NCBI GenBank assembly: GCA_041744375.1
Contig: JBGTLA010000088.1
Coordinates: forward strand, 1 to 56,503
Reading direction: 5' to 3'
Origin: JBGTLA01 sp041744375
GTDB taxonomy: Bacteria; Actinomycetota; Acidimicrobiia; Spongiisociales; ZC4RG35
Length of the DNA stretch: 56,503 bases
This document shows positions 32,548 to 41,630 of the stretch, in pieces (positions within the stretch are counted from its first letter, which is position 1; each line of letters begins with the position of its first letter). A model generated the notes under the pieces. That model had not been told where the DNA came from, searched no databases, and saw nothing but the letters and a program-made list of their open reading frames with translations. The translations under genes and the position numbers were made by a program.

Positions 32548-34505
32548 AGTTCAGTCTCAGATTGGCCACGCTCGGAGCGATCTTCGTGGCGATGTTCTCG
32601 GTTTTGGGCCTGCGTCTGTGGTTCGTGCAGGTGGCCGAGGGAGCAGCGTTGGCCCAAGTGGCCCAGGAGCTGAAGTGGGAGAGCCGCCACTTCGAGGCCC
32701 CCCGAGGCGATATCTACGATCGGACCGGCGAATTGTTGGTGACTAGTCGCTATGTCCCTGCGGTTGAGGTCGACCGCGCCTTCGTCACCCCGGAACAGCG
32801 CGCCGACCTGATACAACGGCTCTCCGCCCTGCTCGGGGTCCCGGCGGCCGAGATCGATGCCATGTATGAGGCAGCAGGTACCAACGGCCGGTTCACCGTT
32901 GGGGTGGTGTCGACCACAACCGCCACCGCACTTGCCACCCGCCTGGAGAGTTTTCCGGGGGTGGAGATCGTCAAACAGCCCGAGCGCGTGTATCTCACCG
33001 GTCCTGACCTGGCGCACGTCATCGGCCACCTGGGCCTCCCCACGCCGGCCGATCTCGAGGCAAATCCGGATCTCGATCCCACTGTGCGCATCGGTCAGCT
33101 CGGCGTGGAGAGGACCTACGACGAGTACCTGCGTGGGGTGCCCGGAACCTGGGAATACCGCCTGGTCCGGGGTGAGGTGGTCGAAAGTCGCCCAGAAACC
33201 CCTCCGAAGGCCGGCGAGAGTGTGCACCTGGCCCTCGATCTGGAGCTCCAAGAGGTGGTGTCCAAGGCACTGGCCGAGGGAATCGAACTCGCCAACGAGG
33301 TCAAGTCGGCGGAACGCGCTGCCGGCGAAGACGTGTACTCGGAAGCCCAACGGGGAGCAGCGCTGGTCCTCGACGCCCAGTCGGGTCAGGTTCTGTCTTT
33401 GGTGTCGCTTCCGACCTTCGACCCCAATGTCTTCGTGTCCGGCATCGATCAGGAGACCTTCGACGAGCTACGCGACAGACGGGCGTTCAACAACCTGGCC
33501 ATCAGCGGCCTATACCCGCCTGCATCGACGTTCAAAGCCGTCACCTACGCCGCCGCCGAGCAATATCAACTGCCGCTGCCAGAGAACGGCGACGGCGTGG
33601 ACCCGGTCAACCGTACCGTTCACTGCGACGGTCAGATCGTGTTCGACCTCGCCGACGGGTCCCAGCAGGTGAAGCACGACTGGTACACCGGGGACAAAGG
33701 GTGGCTCGACATACACGGGGCCCTGGAACAGTCTTGCAACATCTACTTCTGGTCGATCGGTCTTGGCGTCCACCAGAACAGGGCGAGACTGGAGGGCAAC
33801 GTTCTCCAGGACTTCGCCCGCGATCTGGGGTACGGGCCCGCCACCGGCATCGATCTCACGGCCGAGGCCTCTGGGACCATTCCGACTCCCGAACTGTTCG
33901 AGGACTGGAAGGAGTTCCAGCTCGCCAACCCCGACGTCCCTCCCCGCCTCGAGCCGAGCCGTCTCGATCTTCCCGGCGGGCCGTTCCTCGGCGGCGACCT
34001 GATGGACCTGGCGATCGGGCAGGGAGCCCTCACGGCCACACCTCTGCAGGTGGCGGTGTCCTACGCCGCCCTCGTCAATGGCGGTCAGGTGCTGAAGCCG
34101 GCAGTGGTGGCGGAGGTGCGCGACTCCTCGGGCACCCCGATCTACCAGCACGTTCCCACCGTGGAACGCACCGTGGAGATCGACCCGGGGGTGCGGTCCT
34201 CCCTCCTCATCGATTTGGGTCGCGTGGTCAACAGCGGGACGGCCCGGGCGGCTTTCGTCGATTTCGGGCCAGGAGTCGAAGACATCGGGGGTAAGACGGG
34301 AACCGGACAGACCACCCCCAATCGGGACAACCATGCATGGTTCACGGGCGTGGCACCGCTCTCCGACCCCAGGTACGTGGTTGTGGTCCTGATCGATGAG
34401 GGAGGCAGTGGCGGCCGGGTGGCGGCTCCTGTGGCTCGTCACATCCTCCAGTACCTGATGGGCAACGAACCCACCCCGATTGTCGAAGGCGAGGAGGCGG
34501 ACTGA
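32544..34505 (+). CDS. mrdA: Penicillin-binding protein 2 (elongation transpeptidase)
   Basis: 653 residues from the GTG at 32544, overlapping mreD by 4 bases. Membrane anchor (LATLGAIFVAMFSVLGLRL), PBP dimerisation domain (SRHFEAPRGDIYDRTG), and transpeptidase motifs SxxK (PPASTFKAV, about Ser331), SxN (EQSCNIYFW, about 396) and KTG (GGKTGTGQ, about 583). Makes peptidoglycan cross-links during rod elongation with RodA. The frame open upstream of 32544 overlaps mreD and is not coding. Confidence 0.95.
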   Translation: MKFSLRLATLGAIFVAMFSVLGLRLWFVQVAEGAALAQVAQELKWESRHFEAPRGDIYDRTGELLVTSRYVPAVEVDRAFVTPEQRADLIQRLSALLGVPAAEIDAMYEAAGTNGRFTVGVVSTTTATALATRLESFPGVEIVKQPERVYLTGPDLAHVIGHLGLPTPADLEANPDLDPTVRIGQLGVERTYDEYLRGVPGTWEYRLVRGEVVESRPETPPKAGESVHLALDLELQEVVSKALAEGIELANEVKSAERAAGEDVYSEAQRGAALVLDAQSGQVLSLVSLPTFDPNVFVSGIDQETFDELRDRRAFNNLAISGLYPPASTFKAVTYAAAEQYQLPLPENGDGVDPVNRTVHCDGQIVFDLADGSQQVKHDWYTGDKGWLDIHGALEQSCNIYFWSIGLGVHQNRARLEGNVLQDFARDLGYGPATGIDLTAEASGTIPTPELFEDWKEFQLANPDVPPRLEPSRLDLPGGPFLGGDLMDLAIGQGALTATPLQVAVSYAALVNGGQVLKPAVVAEVRDSSGTPIYQHVPTVERTVEIDPGVRSSLLIDLGRVVNSGTARAAFVDFGPGVEDIGGKTGTGQTTPNRDNHAWFTGVAPLSDPRYVVVVLIDEGGSGGRVAAPVARHILQYLMGNEPTPIVEGEEAD

Positions 34506-35656
34506 TGGCCACGATCGCCCGATCCGCCCGCGAGGCCGTCAGCTCCCGCCGTGGCAACCGCCCCGACTGGATCTTGTTCGGGACAATGGCGCTGCTGGCG
34601 CTGTTCGGGCTCCTCATGATCTACTCGGCTACGCGAGCCGGGGGTATCGTGTCGATGGAACGACAGATGATCTTCGTGGTTGCGGGGGTCCTGACATTCC
34701 TCGTGACCTCTCAGATCGACTACCGGGAGTACCGGCACCTGACTCCCTATCTGTACGGCTTGATGGTGCTGTTGTTGGCGGCAGTGTTTGCCTTCCCTGA
34801 GCGTGGTGGTGCCCGCCGCTGGATCGAGCTTCCGCTCTTCGATCTCCAGCCGTCGGAGTTCATGAAGGTGATGATGGTGTTGGCGATCGCGTCGGTGATC
34901 GCGCCGCACAGCCGCGACGACGACCGGCCCGGCCTCAGCTGGCCGAAGCTCGTCTTGGTGCTGGCGGCCACCACTCTCCCGGCCGCTTTGATCTACCTGC
35001 AGCCCGACCTGGGAACGATGCTGGTGTTTGTGTTCGTGGCGTTGGCGATGCTCTTCGCCGGTGGGGCCACGTGGCGACAGCTCACTGCTGTGGTGGGCTT
35101 CGGGGCGGCCATCGTGACTTTCATGTTCCAGACAGGACGAATCCGCGGATACCAGATGGACCGTATCCGGGTCTTGTTCGATCCCACCATCGACCCCCAG
35201 GGCATCGGATACAACCTGGCCCAGAGCAAGTTGGCGGTGGGATCGGGTGAGCTCTTCGGGCGCGGCCTGTTCCAGGGGACTCAGACCAATTTCCAGTACG
35301 TCCCTGAACAGGAGACCGACTTCATCTTCACGGCTGTGGCCGAACAGCTCGGATTTGTGGGTGGGCTCCTTGTCCTTGCCGCGTTCACGGTGTTGGTGTG
35401 GCGCTTGCTGCTCATCGCCGCCAATGGTCGCGACCGTTTCGGAGCGCTGATCGTGGTCGGCATTTCGGCCATGTTCGTCTTTCACGTTTTCATCAACGTC
35501 GGCATGACGATGGGGATCATGCCCGTGACGGGATTACCACTTCCGTTCCTCTCGTTGGGAGGCTCTTCGTTCTTGGCGATGTCGTTCGCCCTGGGCATCG
35601 CCAACTCGGTTTGGCTTCGCCGCTCGCCCGTCCCCGGCGAGAATTACGTCGTCTGA
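34505..35656 (+). CDS. rodA: Rod-shape SEDS glycosyltransferase RodA
   Basis: 383 residues, about ten membrane helices. SEDS-family motifs: LQPSEFMKVMMVLAI, LIYLQPDLGTMLVF (catalytic-Asp loop) and a C-terminal GLPLPFLSLGGSSFLAM. It polymerises glycan strands with PBP2. Its ATG overlaps the mrdA stop by one base (TGATG). Confidence 0.95.
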   Translation: MATIARSAREAVSSRRGNRPDWILFGTMALLALFGLLMIYSATRAGGIVSMERQMIFVVAGVLTFLVTSQIDYREYRHLTPYLYGLMVLLLAAVFAFPERGGARRWIELPLFDLQPSEFMKVMMVLAIASVIAPHSRDDDRPGLSWPKLVLVLAATTLPAALIYLQPDLGTMLVFVFVALAMLFAGGATWRQLTAVVGFGAAIVTFMFQTGRIRGYQMDRIRVLFDPTIDPQGIGYNLAQSKLAVGSGELFGRGLFQGTQTNFQYVPEQETDFIFTAVAEQLGFVGGLLVLAAFTVLVWRLLLIAANGRDRFGALIVVGISAMFVFHVFINVGMTMGIMPVTGLPLPFLSLGGSSFLAMSFALGIANSVWLRRSPVPGENYVV

Positions 35657-35713
35657 ACCGATCCTCGCTGTCCGGTCGGCGTTCGTCGTTTGCCGTGGTG
35701 CGTTCGCCGTTCC

Positions 35714-35747
35714 CCTAGAGGACAGTGTTCTAGAGGCAGTGTCCTAG
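35714..35747 (+). repeat. CTAG-bounded short repeat / hairpin
   Basis: The unit CTAGAGG(A)CAGTGT(T/C) occurs twice in tandem and ends in CTAG. The outer arms CTAGAGGACA and TGTCCTAG can also pair. It is in the rodA-tdk spacer and is a candidate terminator or protein-binding site. Confidence 0.5.
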
Positions 35748-35811
35748 CCACAGCTTCGACGAGGAACGGTGGACGGCCGACGGCGGACCGCGAGGCGTTA
35801 GCCTCGACAAC

Positions 35812-36396
35812 ATGTGGCGACGCGGTGAGGGCGGATGGGTCGAGGTGATATGTGGCCCCATGTTCTCTGGGAAGAGCGAGGAGCTCATTCGTCGGGTAAC
35901 TCGCTCGGCCATCGCTCAGCGTCCTGTTCAGGTCTTCAAACCGGCACTGGACGACCGTTTTGCCGAACACCATGTCGTGTCGCACTCGTCGTTGTCGGTG
36001 GACGCCCAGCCGGTGGACAGCTCAACCGAGTTGCTCGTCTCGATCGAGGACACCACCGAGGTCATCGGAATCGACGAAGGCCAGTTCTTCGACCAGGAGC
36101 TCGTCGACGTGGTCGATCGTCTGGCGGCTACGGGGAAACAGGTGATCGTGGCCGGCCTCGACCTCGACTACCTCCGGCGTCCCTTCGAGCCCATCCCCAC
36201 GCTCGCCGGGCGAGCCGAGTACGTGATGAAGGCGCTGGCAGTGTGCCACCGATGTGGAGGGCCTGCGCTTTACACCCAGCGGATCGCCCGGTCCGATGAC
36301 CTCGTCGTTCTGGGTGCGGCCGGTGCCTACGAAGCTCGTTGCCGCTACTGCTACTCGCCGGACGAGGGACTGCAAGGGGCCCTGGGGCTGGACTGA
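35812..36396 (+). CDS. tdk: Thymidine kinase
   Basis: 194 residues. P-loop GPMFSGKSEELIRR, Walker B region VIGIDEGQFF (catalytic Glu), lasso segment AEYVMKALAVCHRCGGPALYTQR, and zinc Cys pairs CHRC and CRYC. Type II thymidine kinase salvaging thymidine to dTMP. Confidence 0.95.
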   Translation: MWRRGEGGWVEVICGPMFSGKSEELIRRVTRSAIAQRPVQVFKPALDDRFAEHHVVSHSSLSVDAQPVDSSTELLVSIEDTTEVIGIDEGQFFDQELVDVVDRLAATGKQVIVAGLDLDYLRRPFEPIPTLAGRAEYVMKALAVCHRCGGPALYTQRIARSDDLVVLGAAGAYEARCRYCYSPDEGLQGALGLD

Positions 36397-36698
36397 GGAG
36401 ATCAGGTCCCCGTCGGGCAGTCTGGGAAAACTTCGTCCCGCTGCTACTCTCATAAACAACGCTGCTCACCAGCGGTTTCGTCTTTGGAGTTGACGGTGAC
36501 ACCTGTGCATGGCGCACGTCTGTTCTTTCGCCCAATCCCGGTCTGGGTTATCGGGTACGGTCCTCATGACACGACAACGCCTTCCGCCCTCGAAGGGCGG
36601 CACCGCCAGCGGTCACGTCGCTCCCTGTCAGCGACCGGTTCGTGCATCAGGTCGGATGCCGACGCCGGTCCCGTCTACATCCAGAGGAGTGAGGTTCA
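36397..36698 (+). other. Leader region upstream of RNase E/G
   Basis: 302 bases without a gene. It contains a perfect hairpin CCGCCCT-CGA-AGGGCGG (36584-36600) and a ribosome site AGAGGAGTGAGG before the ATG at 36699. The hairpin may be a terminator for tdk or part of an rne leader; E. coli rne is autoregulated through its leader, which is only a parallel. Confidence 0.4.
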
Positions 36699-38264
36699 AT
36701 GGCTCTTTTCCGGCGACGTTCTGCCGAGGTACTCAAGAGGTCGACGACCGACGGCGAAGTCGTCGAGGAGCGGAAGACACTCCGCATCGGCGGTCAGACG
36801 GTGGAGGTCAAGCGGGTAGACGACCCGCTCCCCAAAGGTCGCCAAACCCGGTTGGGCGGGTCAAAGGGTTCGAAGACCGACAAGCGCTCGGGTCGGAAAG
36901 AACCGCGGCCCGAGCAACGTGCCCGTGGTCGGACCAACGGTCGCCCACCCCTCGAACAAGAGATCATCATTCCCACCGATGTGGGGAAGCGGCAGATGCT
37001 GGTTCGGTCGGCCGGGTCCCAGATCCAGGTGGTCATTCTCGAAGGCCCGCTGCTGGTGGAGCACTACGTGGCCCGGCCGGACCGGTCGTCGATGGTCGGC
37101 AACATCTACCTTGCCAAGGCGCGCAACATTCTTCCGGGAATGGAGGCGTCGTTCCTCGACTTCGGGGCCTCCAAGAACGGTGTGCTCTACTCGTCGGATG
37201 TCTCTTATGACCGCAAGAAGAATCCAAATGGCCCCCCCCGCATCGAAGAGAGCATGGGTGAGGGCGATGAGGTCCTTGTCCAGGTCGTCAAGGATCCGAT
37301 GGGGGCCAAGGGTGCCCGTCTCACCGGGACGCCGTCCCTTCCAGGGAGGTATCTGGTTCTCGTACCCGACTCCGACACTCACGGCATCAGTCGGCGTCTT
37401 CCAGAAGACGACCGTACTCGTCTCCGACAGATCATCGACGCGGTCAAACCGGATGGATACGGAGTCATCGTCCGCACTGCCGCCATGCACGCCACCGCTG
37501 AAGAGATCGCAGCCGATATCTCGCGCCTGGTCAAGGCGTGGGAGGAGATCACCGAGAAGGCGGCCGGCGGAGGCGCCCCTCGTGCCATCTATGAGGAGCC
37601 CGATCTGTTGATCCGGGTGATTCGCGAGCACTTCACCGCCGACTTCCGCCGAATGCTCATCGAAGGCAGAGAGGCCTACGACAAGGTCACGGCCTACCTC
37701 CGGGCCACCGCTCCCGATCTCGTGTCGAAGGTCCAGATCTATGAGGACGAGCTCAATTTGTTCGAGCGTTACCATGTCGACGACCAGTTGCGTAAGGCCC
37801 TCGATCGTCGGGTGTACTTGCCGTCGGGAGGTCATCTCGTGATCGACCGCACCGAGGCTCTGACAGTCATCGACGTCAACACTGGGAAGTTCGTCGGCTC
37901 GTCGAGCCTCGAGGAAACCGTGCTCCAGAACAACCTGGAGGCGGCCGAGGAGATCGGTCGACAGCTGCGCCTGCGTGACATCGGTGGGATCATCGTCATC
38001 GATTTCATCGACATGGAGAAGGAGAAGAACCAACAGGCCGTGCTGCGGCGCCTGCGGGAGACTCTTGCGCGTGACAAGACTCGGACCCAGGTGTTCGACG
38101 TTTCTCAACTCGGGTTGGTCGAGATGACCCGCAAGAACGTTTCGGCCGGCCTCCTGGAGCACTTCTCGGAGCCCTGCCCTCATTGCGAGGGGCGTGGGGT
38201 TCTGGTGCACGAGGACGCCGTTCGCGAAGGCCTTCCGGTGGTCGTGACGGTAGAAGCAGACTGA
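36699..38264 (+). CDS. rne: RNase E/G family endoribonuclease
   Basis: 521 residues. A basic Arg/Lys-rich N-terminal extension (~90 residues) precedes the S1 domain (GNIYLAKARNILPGMEASFLDFG). The catalytic region includes LVIDRTEALTVIDVNTGKFVG (metal-binding Asp) and GGIIVIDFIDME. A Cys pair CPHCEGRG near the end corresponds to the zinc link. No long degradosome scaffold at the C-terminus, so it is closer to RNase G in layout. Upstream of rplU as in many actinobacteria. Confidence 0.94.
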   Translation: MALFRRRSAEVLKRSTTDGEVVEERKTLRIGGQTVEVKRVDDPLPKGRQTRLGGSKGSKTDKRSGRKEPRPEQRARGRTNGRPPLEQEIIIPTDVGKRQMLVRSAGSQIQVVILEGPLLVEHYVARPDRSSMVGNIYLAKARNILPGMEASFLDFGASKNGVLYSSDVSYDRKKNPNGPPRIEESMGEGDEVLVQVVKDPMGAKGARLTGTPSLPGRYLVLVPDSDTHGISRRLPEDDRTRLRQIIDAVKPDGYGVIVRTAAMHATAEEIAADISRLVKAWEEITEKAAGGGAPRAIYEEPDLLIRVIREHFTADFRRMLIEGREAYDKVTAYLRATAPDLVSKVQIYEDELNLFERYHVDDQLRKALDRRVYLPSGGHLVIDRTEALTVIDVNTGKFVGSSSLEETVLQNNLEAAEEIGRQLRLRDIGGIIVIDFIDMEKEKNQQAVLRRLRETLARDKTRTQVFDVSQLGLVEMTRKNVSAGLLEHFSEPCPHCEGRGVLVHEDAVREGLPVVVTVEAD

Positions 38265-38277
38265 CCGAGCGGAGTAA

Positions 38278-38357
38278 GGGAACGCGCCGATGGACGGCTG
38301 GCCAGGCCAGGGAGCGTCGCGGTAGAGCGGCTCCGATTCCTGCAGCCGTCCCTATCC
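38278..38357 (-). repeat. Interspersed palindromic repeat, copy 3
   Basis: In the rne-rplU spacer. On the minus strand it reads GGATAGGGACGGCTGCAGG … GGAGCCGC … GACGCTCC … CAGCCGTCCATC. Closest to copy 1 in the middle part (CTCCCTGGCCTGGCC shared). Confidence 0.85.
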
Positions 38358-38482
38358 AATGGGGATGTTCGCCCGACCCCTCAACCTCGCTTCTGACCAC
38401 ACGCGACGCTCTCCTTTTCGATGGGTTGGCCTGCTGCTACCATGGGCGGTCGCCATCTCCCCTTTCTGCGAGGTCTCCAATC

Positions 38483-38923
38483 ATGTACGCCATCATTCGC
38501 GCCGGTGGCAAACAAGCCAAGGTGCGCGCCGGTGACTTGATCGAAGTCGAGCGCGTTAAGGATGCGGCCGACACGATCGAGTATCAGCCCATTCTCCTGG
38601 TCGACGACGACGGCATCACTCACTCGGGGTCCGAGGCGCTGGCCGGGGCAGCGGTGAAGGCTCGCGTCATCGGCGAGACCAAGGGCGACAAGATCGACAT
38701 CTTCAAGTACAAGAACAAGTCCGGATACCGGCGTCGCATGGGCCATCGTCAGACCTACACCCAGCTCGAAATCACTGGCATCGAGCCTCCGGCGAGCTCG
38801 ACGAAAGCAACGACCAAGAAGGCGACCACGAAGAAGCCGGCGACGAAAAAGGCGCCAGCCAGCGCTCCAGCCGCCGCCGCGGCGGAGGATGTCCCCGCCG
38901 ACGCCGTTTCCGAGGAGGAGTGA
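38483..38923 (+). CDS. rplU: 50S ribosomal protein L21
   Basis: 146 residues from the ATG at 38483. The first ~103 residues are canonical L21 (MYAIIRAGGKQAKVRAGD … GYRRRMGHRQTYTQLEI). A Lys/Ala/Thr-rich tail (KKATTKKPATKKAPAS) then an acidic end extend it by ~40 residues. Co-transcribed with rpmA. Confidence 0.96.
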   Translation: MYAIIRAGGKQAKVRAGDLIEVERVKDAADTIEYQPILLVDDDGITHSGSEALAGAAVKARVIGETKGDKIDIFKYKNKSGYRRRMGHRQTYTQLEITGIEPPASSTKATTKKATTKKPATKKAPASAPAAAAAEDVPADAVSEEE

Positions 38924-38927
38924 ACCC

Positions 38928-39179
38928 ATGTCCAAGACAAAAGCAGGCGGTTCCAGCAAGAACGGGCGCGACTCAACAGCCCAGAGGCTCGGTCCCAAGG
39001 TTTTCGATGGCCAGATCGTGAATGCCGGGGCGGTCATCGTCCGCCAACGCGGCACCCGCATCCATCCGGGATCGAATGTGGGCCGGGGCAACGATGACAC
39101 CCTCTACGCTCTCGCTGCCGGGACCATTCGCTACGGGAAGCGCAACCAGCGCCGTCTCGTGGACGTCATCACCGACTGA
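38928..39179 (+). CDS. rpmA: 50S ribosomal protein L27
   Basis: 83 residues, starting 4 bases after rplU. KAGGSSKNGRDS, GQIVNAGAVIVRQRGTRIHP and NVGRGNDDTLYAL are the L27 core. The N-terminus lacks the cleavable extension found in Firmicutes. Confidence 0.96.
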   Translation: MSKTKAGGSSKNGRDSTAQRLGPKVFDGQIVNAGAVIVRQRGTRIHPGSNVGRGNDDTLYALAAGTIRYGKRNQRRLVDVITD

Positions 39180-39212
39180 CTGAGGAGCGGGAGCCGAGAG
39201 CCCGCACTGATC

Positions 39213-40469
39213 TTGTTCGTCGACCGCGTCCGCGTCCACCTGAGGGGAGGAAACGGTGGTGCCGGAGTGGCTTCGTTCGTCCGTCGGCGCGGTTTGCCGA
39301 AAGGCAAGCCCGACGGGGCCAATGGGGGTCGCGGGGGCTCGGTGTTGGTTAGGGCCGATGGCGGGATGGCCAGCCTTCTGACCTACCAGCGCAACCCACA
39401 CCATCGTGCAGGCGACGGGACCCACGGCCAGGGTGACAATCAGCACGGGCGCAACGGCGCCGACCTCACGCTTTCCGTACCTCTCGGAACCTGTGTGTAC
39501 GACGACGACGGCACCCTGGTCGCTGACCTGGTGGTCGATGGCCAATCAGCTGTTCTGGTGAAGGGTGGACGTGGCGGGCGGGGTAACGCTTCGTTCGTCT
39601 CGCCCGCCAACCGGGCCCCTTCTGTGGCGGAACAGGGCGAATACGGGTCCGAAAGATCGTTCGTCTTCGAGTTGAAGCTGCTCGCCGATGCGGCCCTCGT
39701 CGGTTTTCCCAACGCCGGCAAGTCGACGCTCATATCGGTGGTGTCGGCCGCCAAGCCGAAGGTCGCCGACTATCCCTTTACGACTCTCGAGCCCAACTTG
39801 GGGGTGGTCGACGCCGACGGCAGGGAATTCGTGCTGGCCGACATTCCCGGTCTCATCGAAGGGGCGGCCGAGGGTAAGGGGCTGGGTCATGAGTTCTTGC
39901 GCCATGTGGAGAGAGCCCGTGCCTTGGTCGTGCTCATCGACCCCTCACCACTGCAACCAGAATCCCCCCGCCGCCAGCTCGACATCCTGGTGGGAGAACT
40001 GGAGAGATATTCGGCCGAACTGGCGTCCCGTCCGCGTCTTGTCGTAGTCGGCAAGGCAGATCTCCCCGAGGCTGCTGCCGTGCTCTCTGGCTTGGAGGGT
40101 GCTCTGGCCGTCTCGTCGATCACCCGCCAGGGTATCGTCGAGTTGGTCCATCGGGTGGCCGACATGGTCGATACGGCGCGCCGAGAGGCACCCGACCGAC
40201 CCGGGTATGTGCTGCATCGCCCCGTAGATTCGCCTTTCACTGTGAGTCGTGAGGGAGTTGGTTGGCGCGTCGATGGAGTGGCTGCCCGAAGAGCGGTGGC
40301 GTTCGCAGATCTCACCAACCCCGAAGCTGCCGACATGGCGGCGCGCCGTCTCACGCGTATCGGGGTCGACGATGCCCTAGCGGAGGCCGGGGCGATGGCG
40401 GGTGACGAGGTCCGCATCGGAGATCTCAGCTTCGAATTTGCCCCCTCCACAACGGGAGAGGAAGAGTGA
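39213..40469 (+). CDS. obgE: Obg/CgtA GTPase
   Basis: 418 residues from a TTG at 39213. N-terminal Gly-rich Obg fold (GGNGGAGVASFVRR … GGRGGRGNASFV), G domain with G1 GFPNAGKST, G3 DIPGLIEGA and G4 GKAD, and a C-terminal OCT domain. Acts in 50S assembly and stress. Stop overlaps the proB start. Confidence 0.96.
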   Translation: MFVDRVRVHLRGGNGGAGVASFVRRRGLPKGKPDGANGGRGGSVLVRADGGMASLLTYQRNPHHRAGDGTHGQGDNQHGRNGADLTLSVPLGTCVYDDDGTLVADLVVDGQSAVLVKGGRGGRGNASFVSPANRAPSVAEQGEYGSERSFVFELKLLADAALVGFPNAGKSTLISVVSAAKPKVADYPFTTLEPNLGVVDADGREFVLADIPGLIEGAAEGKGLGHEFLRHVERARALVVLIDPSPLQPESPRRQLDILVGELERYSAELASRPRLVVVGKADLPEAAAVLSGLEGALAVSSITRQGIVELVHRVADMVDTARREAPDRPGYVLHRPVDSPFTVSREGVGWRVDGVAARRAVAFADLTNPEAADMAARRLTRIGVDDALAEAGAMAGDEVRIGDLSFEFAPSTTGEEE

Positions 40470-41542
40470 GGCGCAGTCTCGGAACAGGTGCCCGCTTGGT
40501 GGTCAAGGTCGGGTCGTCCAGTCTGGTCGGAAAGGACGGTCGGCTCGACGCCCTGGCCATCCGGCACACGGCGGGCGAGGTGGCGGCCAGCTGGAAGGCG
40601 GGCCACCCGACCGTCTTGGTGTCGTCGGGGGCCGTGGCTGCCGGATTGTCGGCACTGGGCCTCGCTTCCCGCCCATCCGACATGGCGGGCCTCCAGGTGG
40701 CGGCGGCGGTGGGACAGAGCCGTCTCATGCATCGGTATGGAGAAGTGTTCGAAGAGCACGGCATCGTGGCCGGCCAGATCTTGCTGACGCGCGACGTCCT
40801 GGCCAATCGCGACCAGTATCTGCATGCCCGTCAAGCCCTCGATCGTATGCTGGCCGAGGGCATCGTTCCCGTCGTCAACGAGAACGACACCGTGGTGACC
40901 GACGAGTTGCGCCTAGGCGACAACGACCGTCTGGCGGCCATCGTGTCACACCTCGTCTCGGCCGCGGTACTCGTGCTCTTGACGGATACGGCGGGGCTCT
41001 TTGCCTCCGATCCGCGATTGGGTGAGGCTGAGTTCATCCATGCGGTCGACCATGCCGATGAGCGACTCGACCAGCTGGCTGGGACAGGTCCGCTCGGGTC
41101 GGGAGGCGTCGGCTCCAAGGTGGAGGCGGCCCGCATCGCTGCCTGGTCGCACATCCCGACTGTGGTGGCTGCGGCGGGGAGCTCACTCCTCTCCATCGCC
41201 CGGGGTGAATCGGTCGGCACTTGGGTGGAGCCGATGCCCACCGCCCTCGGGGCTCGCAAGCTGTGGATCGCCTTCTGTCAGACCCCACGGGGCGTGGTCA
41301 CCGTCGATGACGGTGCGGCCGCGGCCCTCGCCGGCGGCGGCGGCTCACTGCTTCCGGTGGGAGTCGTGTCGGTGGCGGGCGCCTTTCGGCCCGGGGACAC
41401 GGTGGACGTCGTCTCGCAGGCGGGGAGACTGTTGGCCAGGGGTCTGGCGCGCATGGACGTTGCCGCCTTGAGTGCCTCGGCCGGTAGGCGGGGAGGGGCC
41501 GAGGCGATTCATCGCGACGACCTGGTCGTCCTCGCCCCCTGA
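40466..41542 (+). CDS. proB: Glutamate 5-kinase
   Basis: 358 residues from the GTG at 40466 (GTGA overlap with obgE). Amino-acid kinase domain (VVKVGSSSLV, VSSGAVAAGL, NENDTV, LLTDTAGLF) and a C-terminal PUA domain. First step of proline synthesis. proA, which usually follows, is not in this window. Confidence 0.95.
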   Translation: MRRSLGTGARLVVKVGSSSLVGKDGRLDALAIRHTAGEVAASWKAGHPTVLVSSGAVAAGLSALGLASRPSDMAGLQVAAAVGQSRLMHRYGEVFEEHGIVAGQILLTRDVLANRDQYLHARQALDRMLAEGIVPVVNENDTVVTDELRLGDNDRLAAIVSHLVSAAVLVLLTDTAGLFASDPRLGEAEFIHAVDHADERLDQLAGTGPLGSGGVGSKVEAARIAAWSHIPTVVAAAGSSLLSIARGESVGTWVEPMPTALGARKLWIAFCQTPRGVVTVDDGAAAALAGGGGSLLPVGVVSVAGAFRPGDTVDVVSQAGRLLARGLARMDVAALSASAGRRGGAEAIHRDDLVVLAP

Positions 41543-41630
41543 CCCGTCTCGGTCGGGCCTCGGATTCTTCCAAAACCGTCTCTCCAGCCGATGCCGACCG
41601 ACCATCTCGCTCCGGGACGACGGTGTGGCG

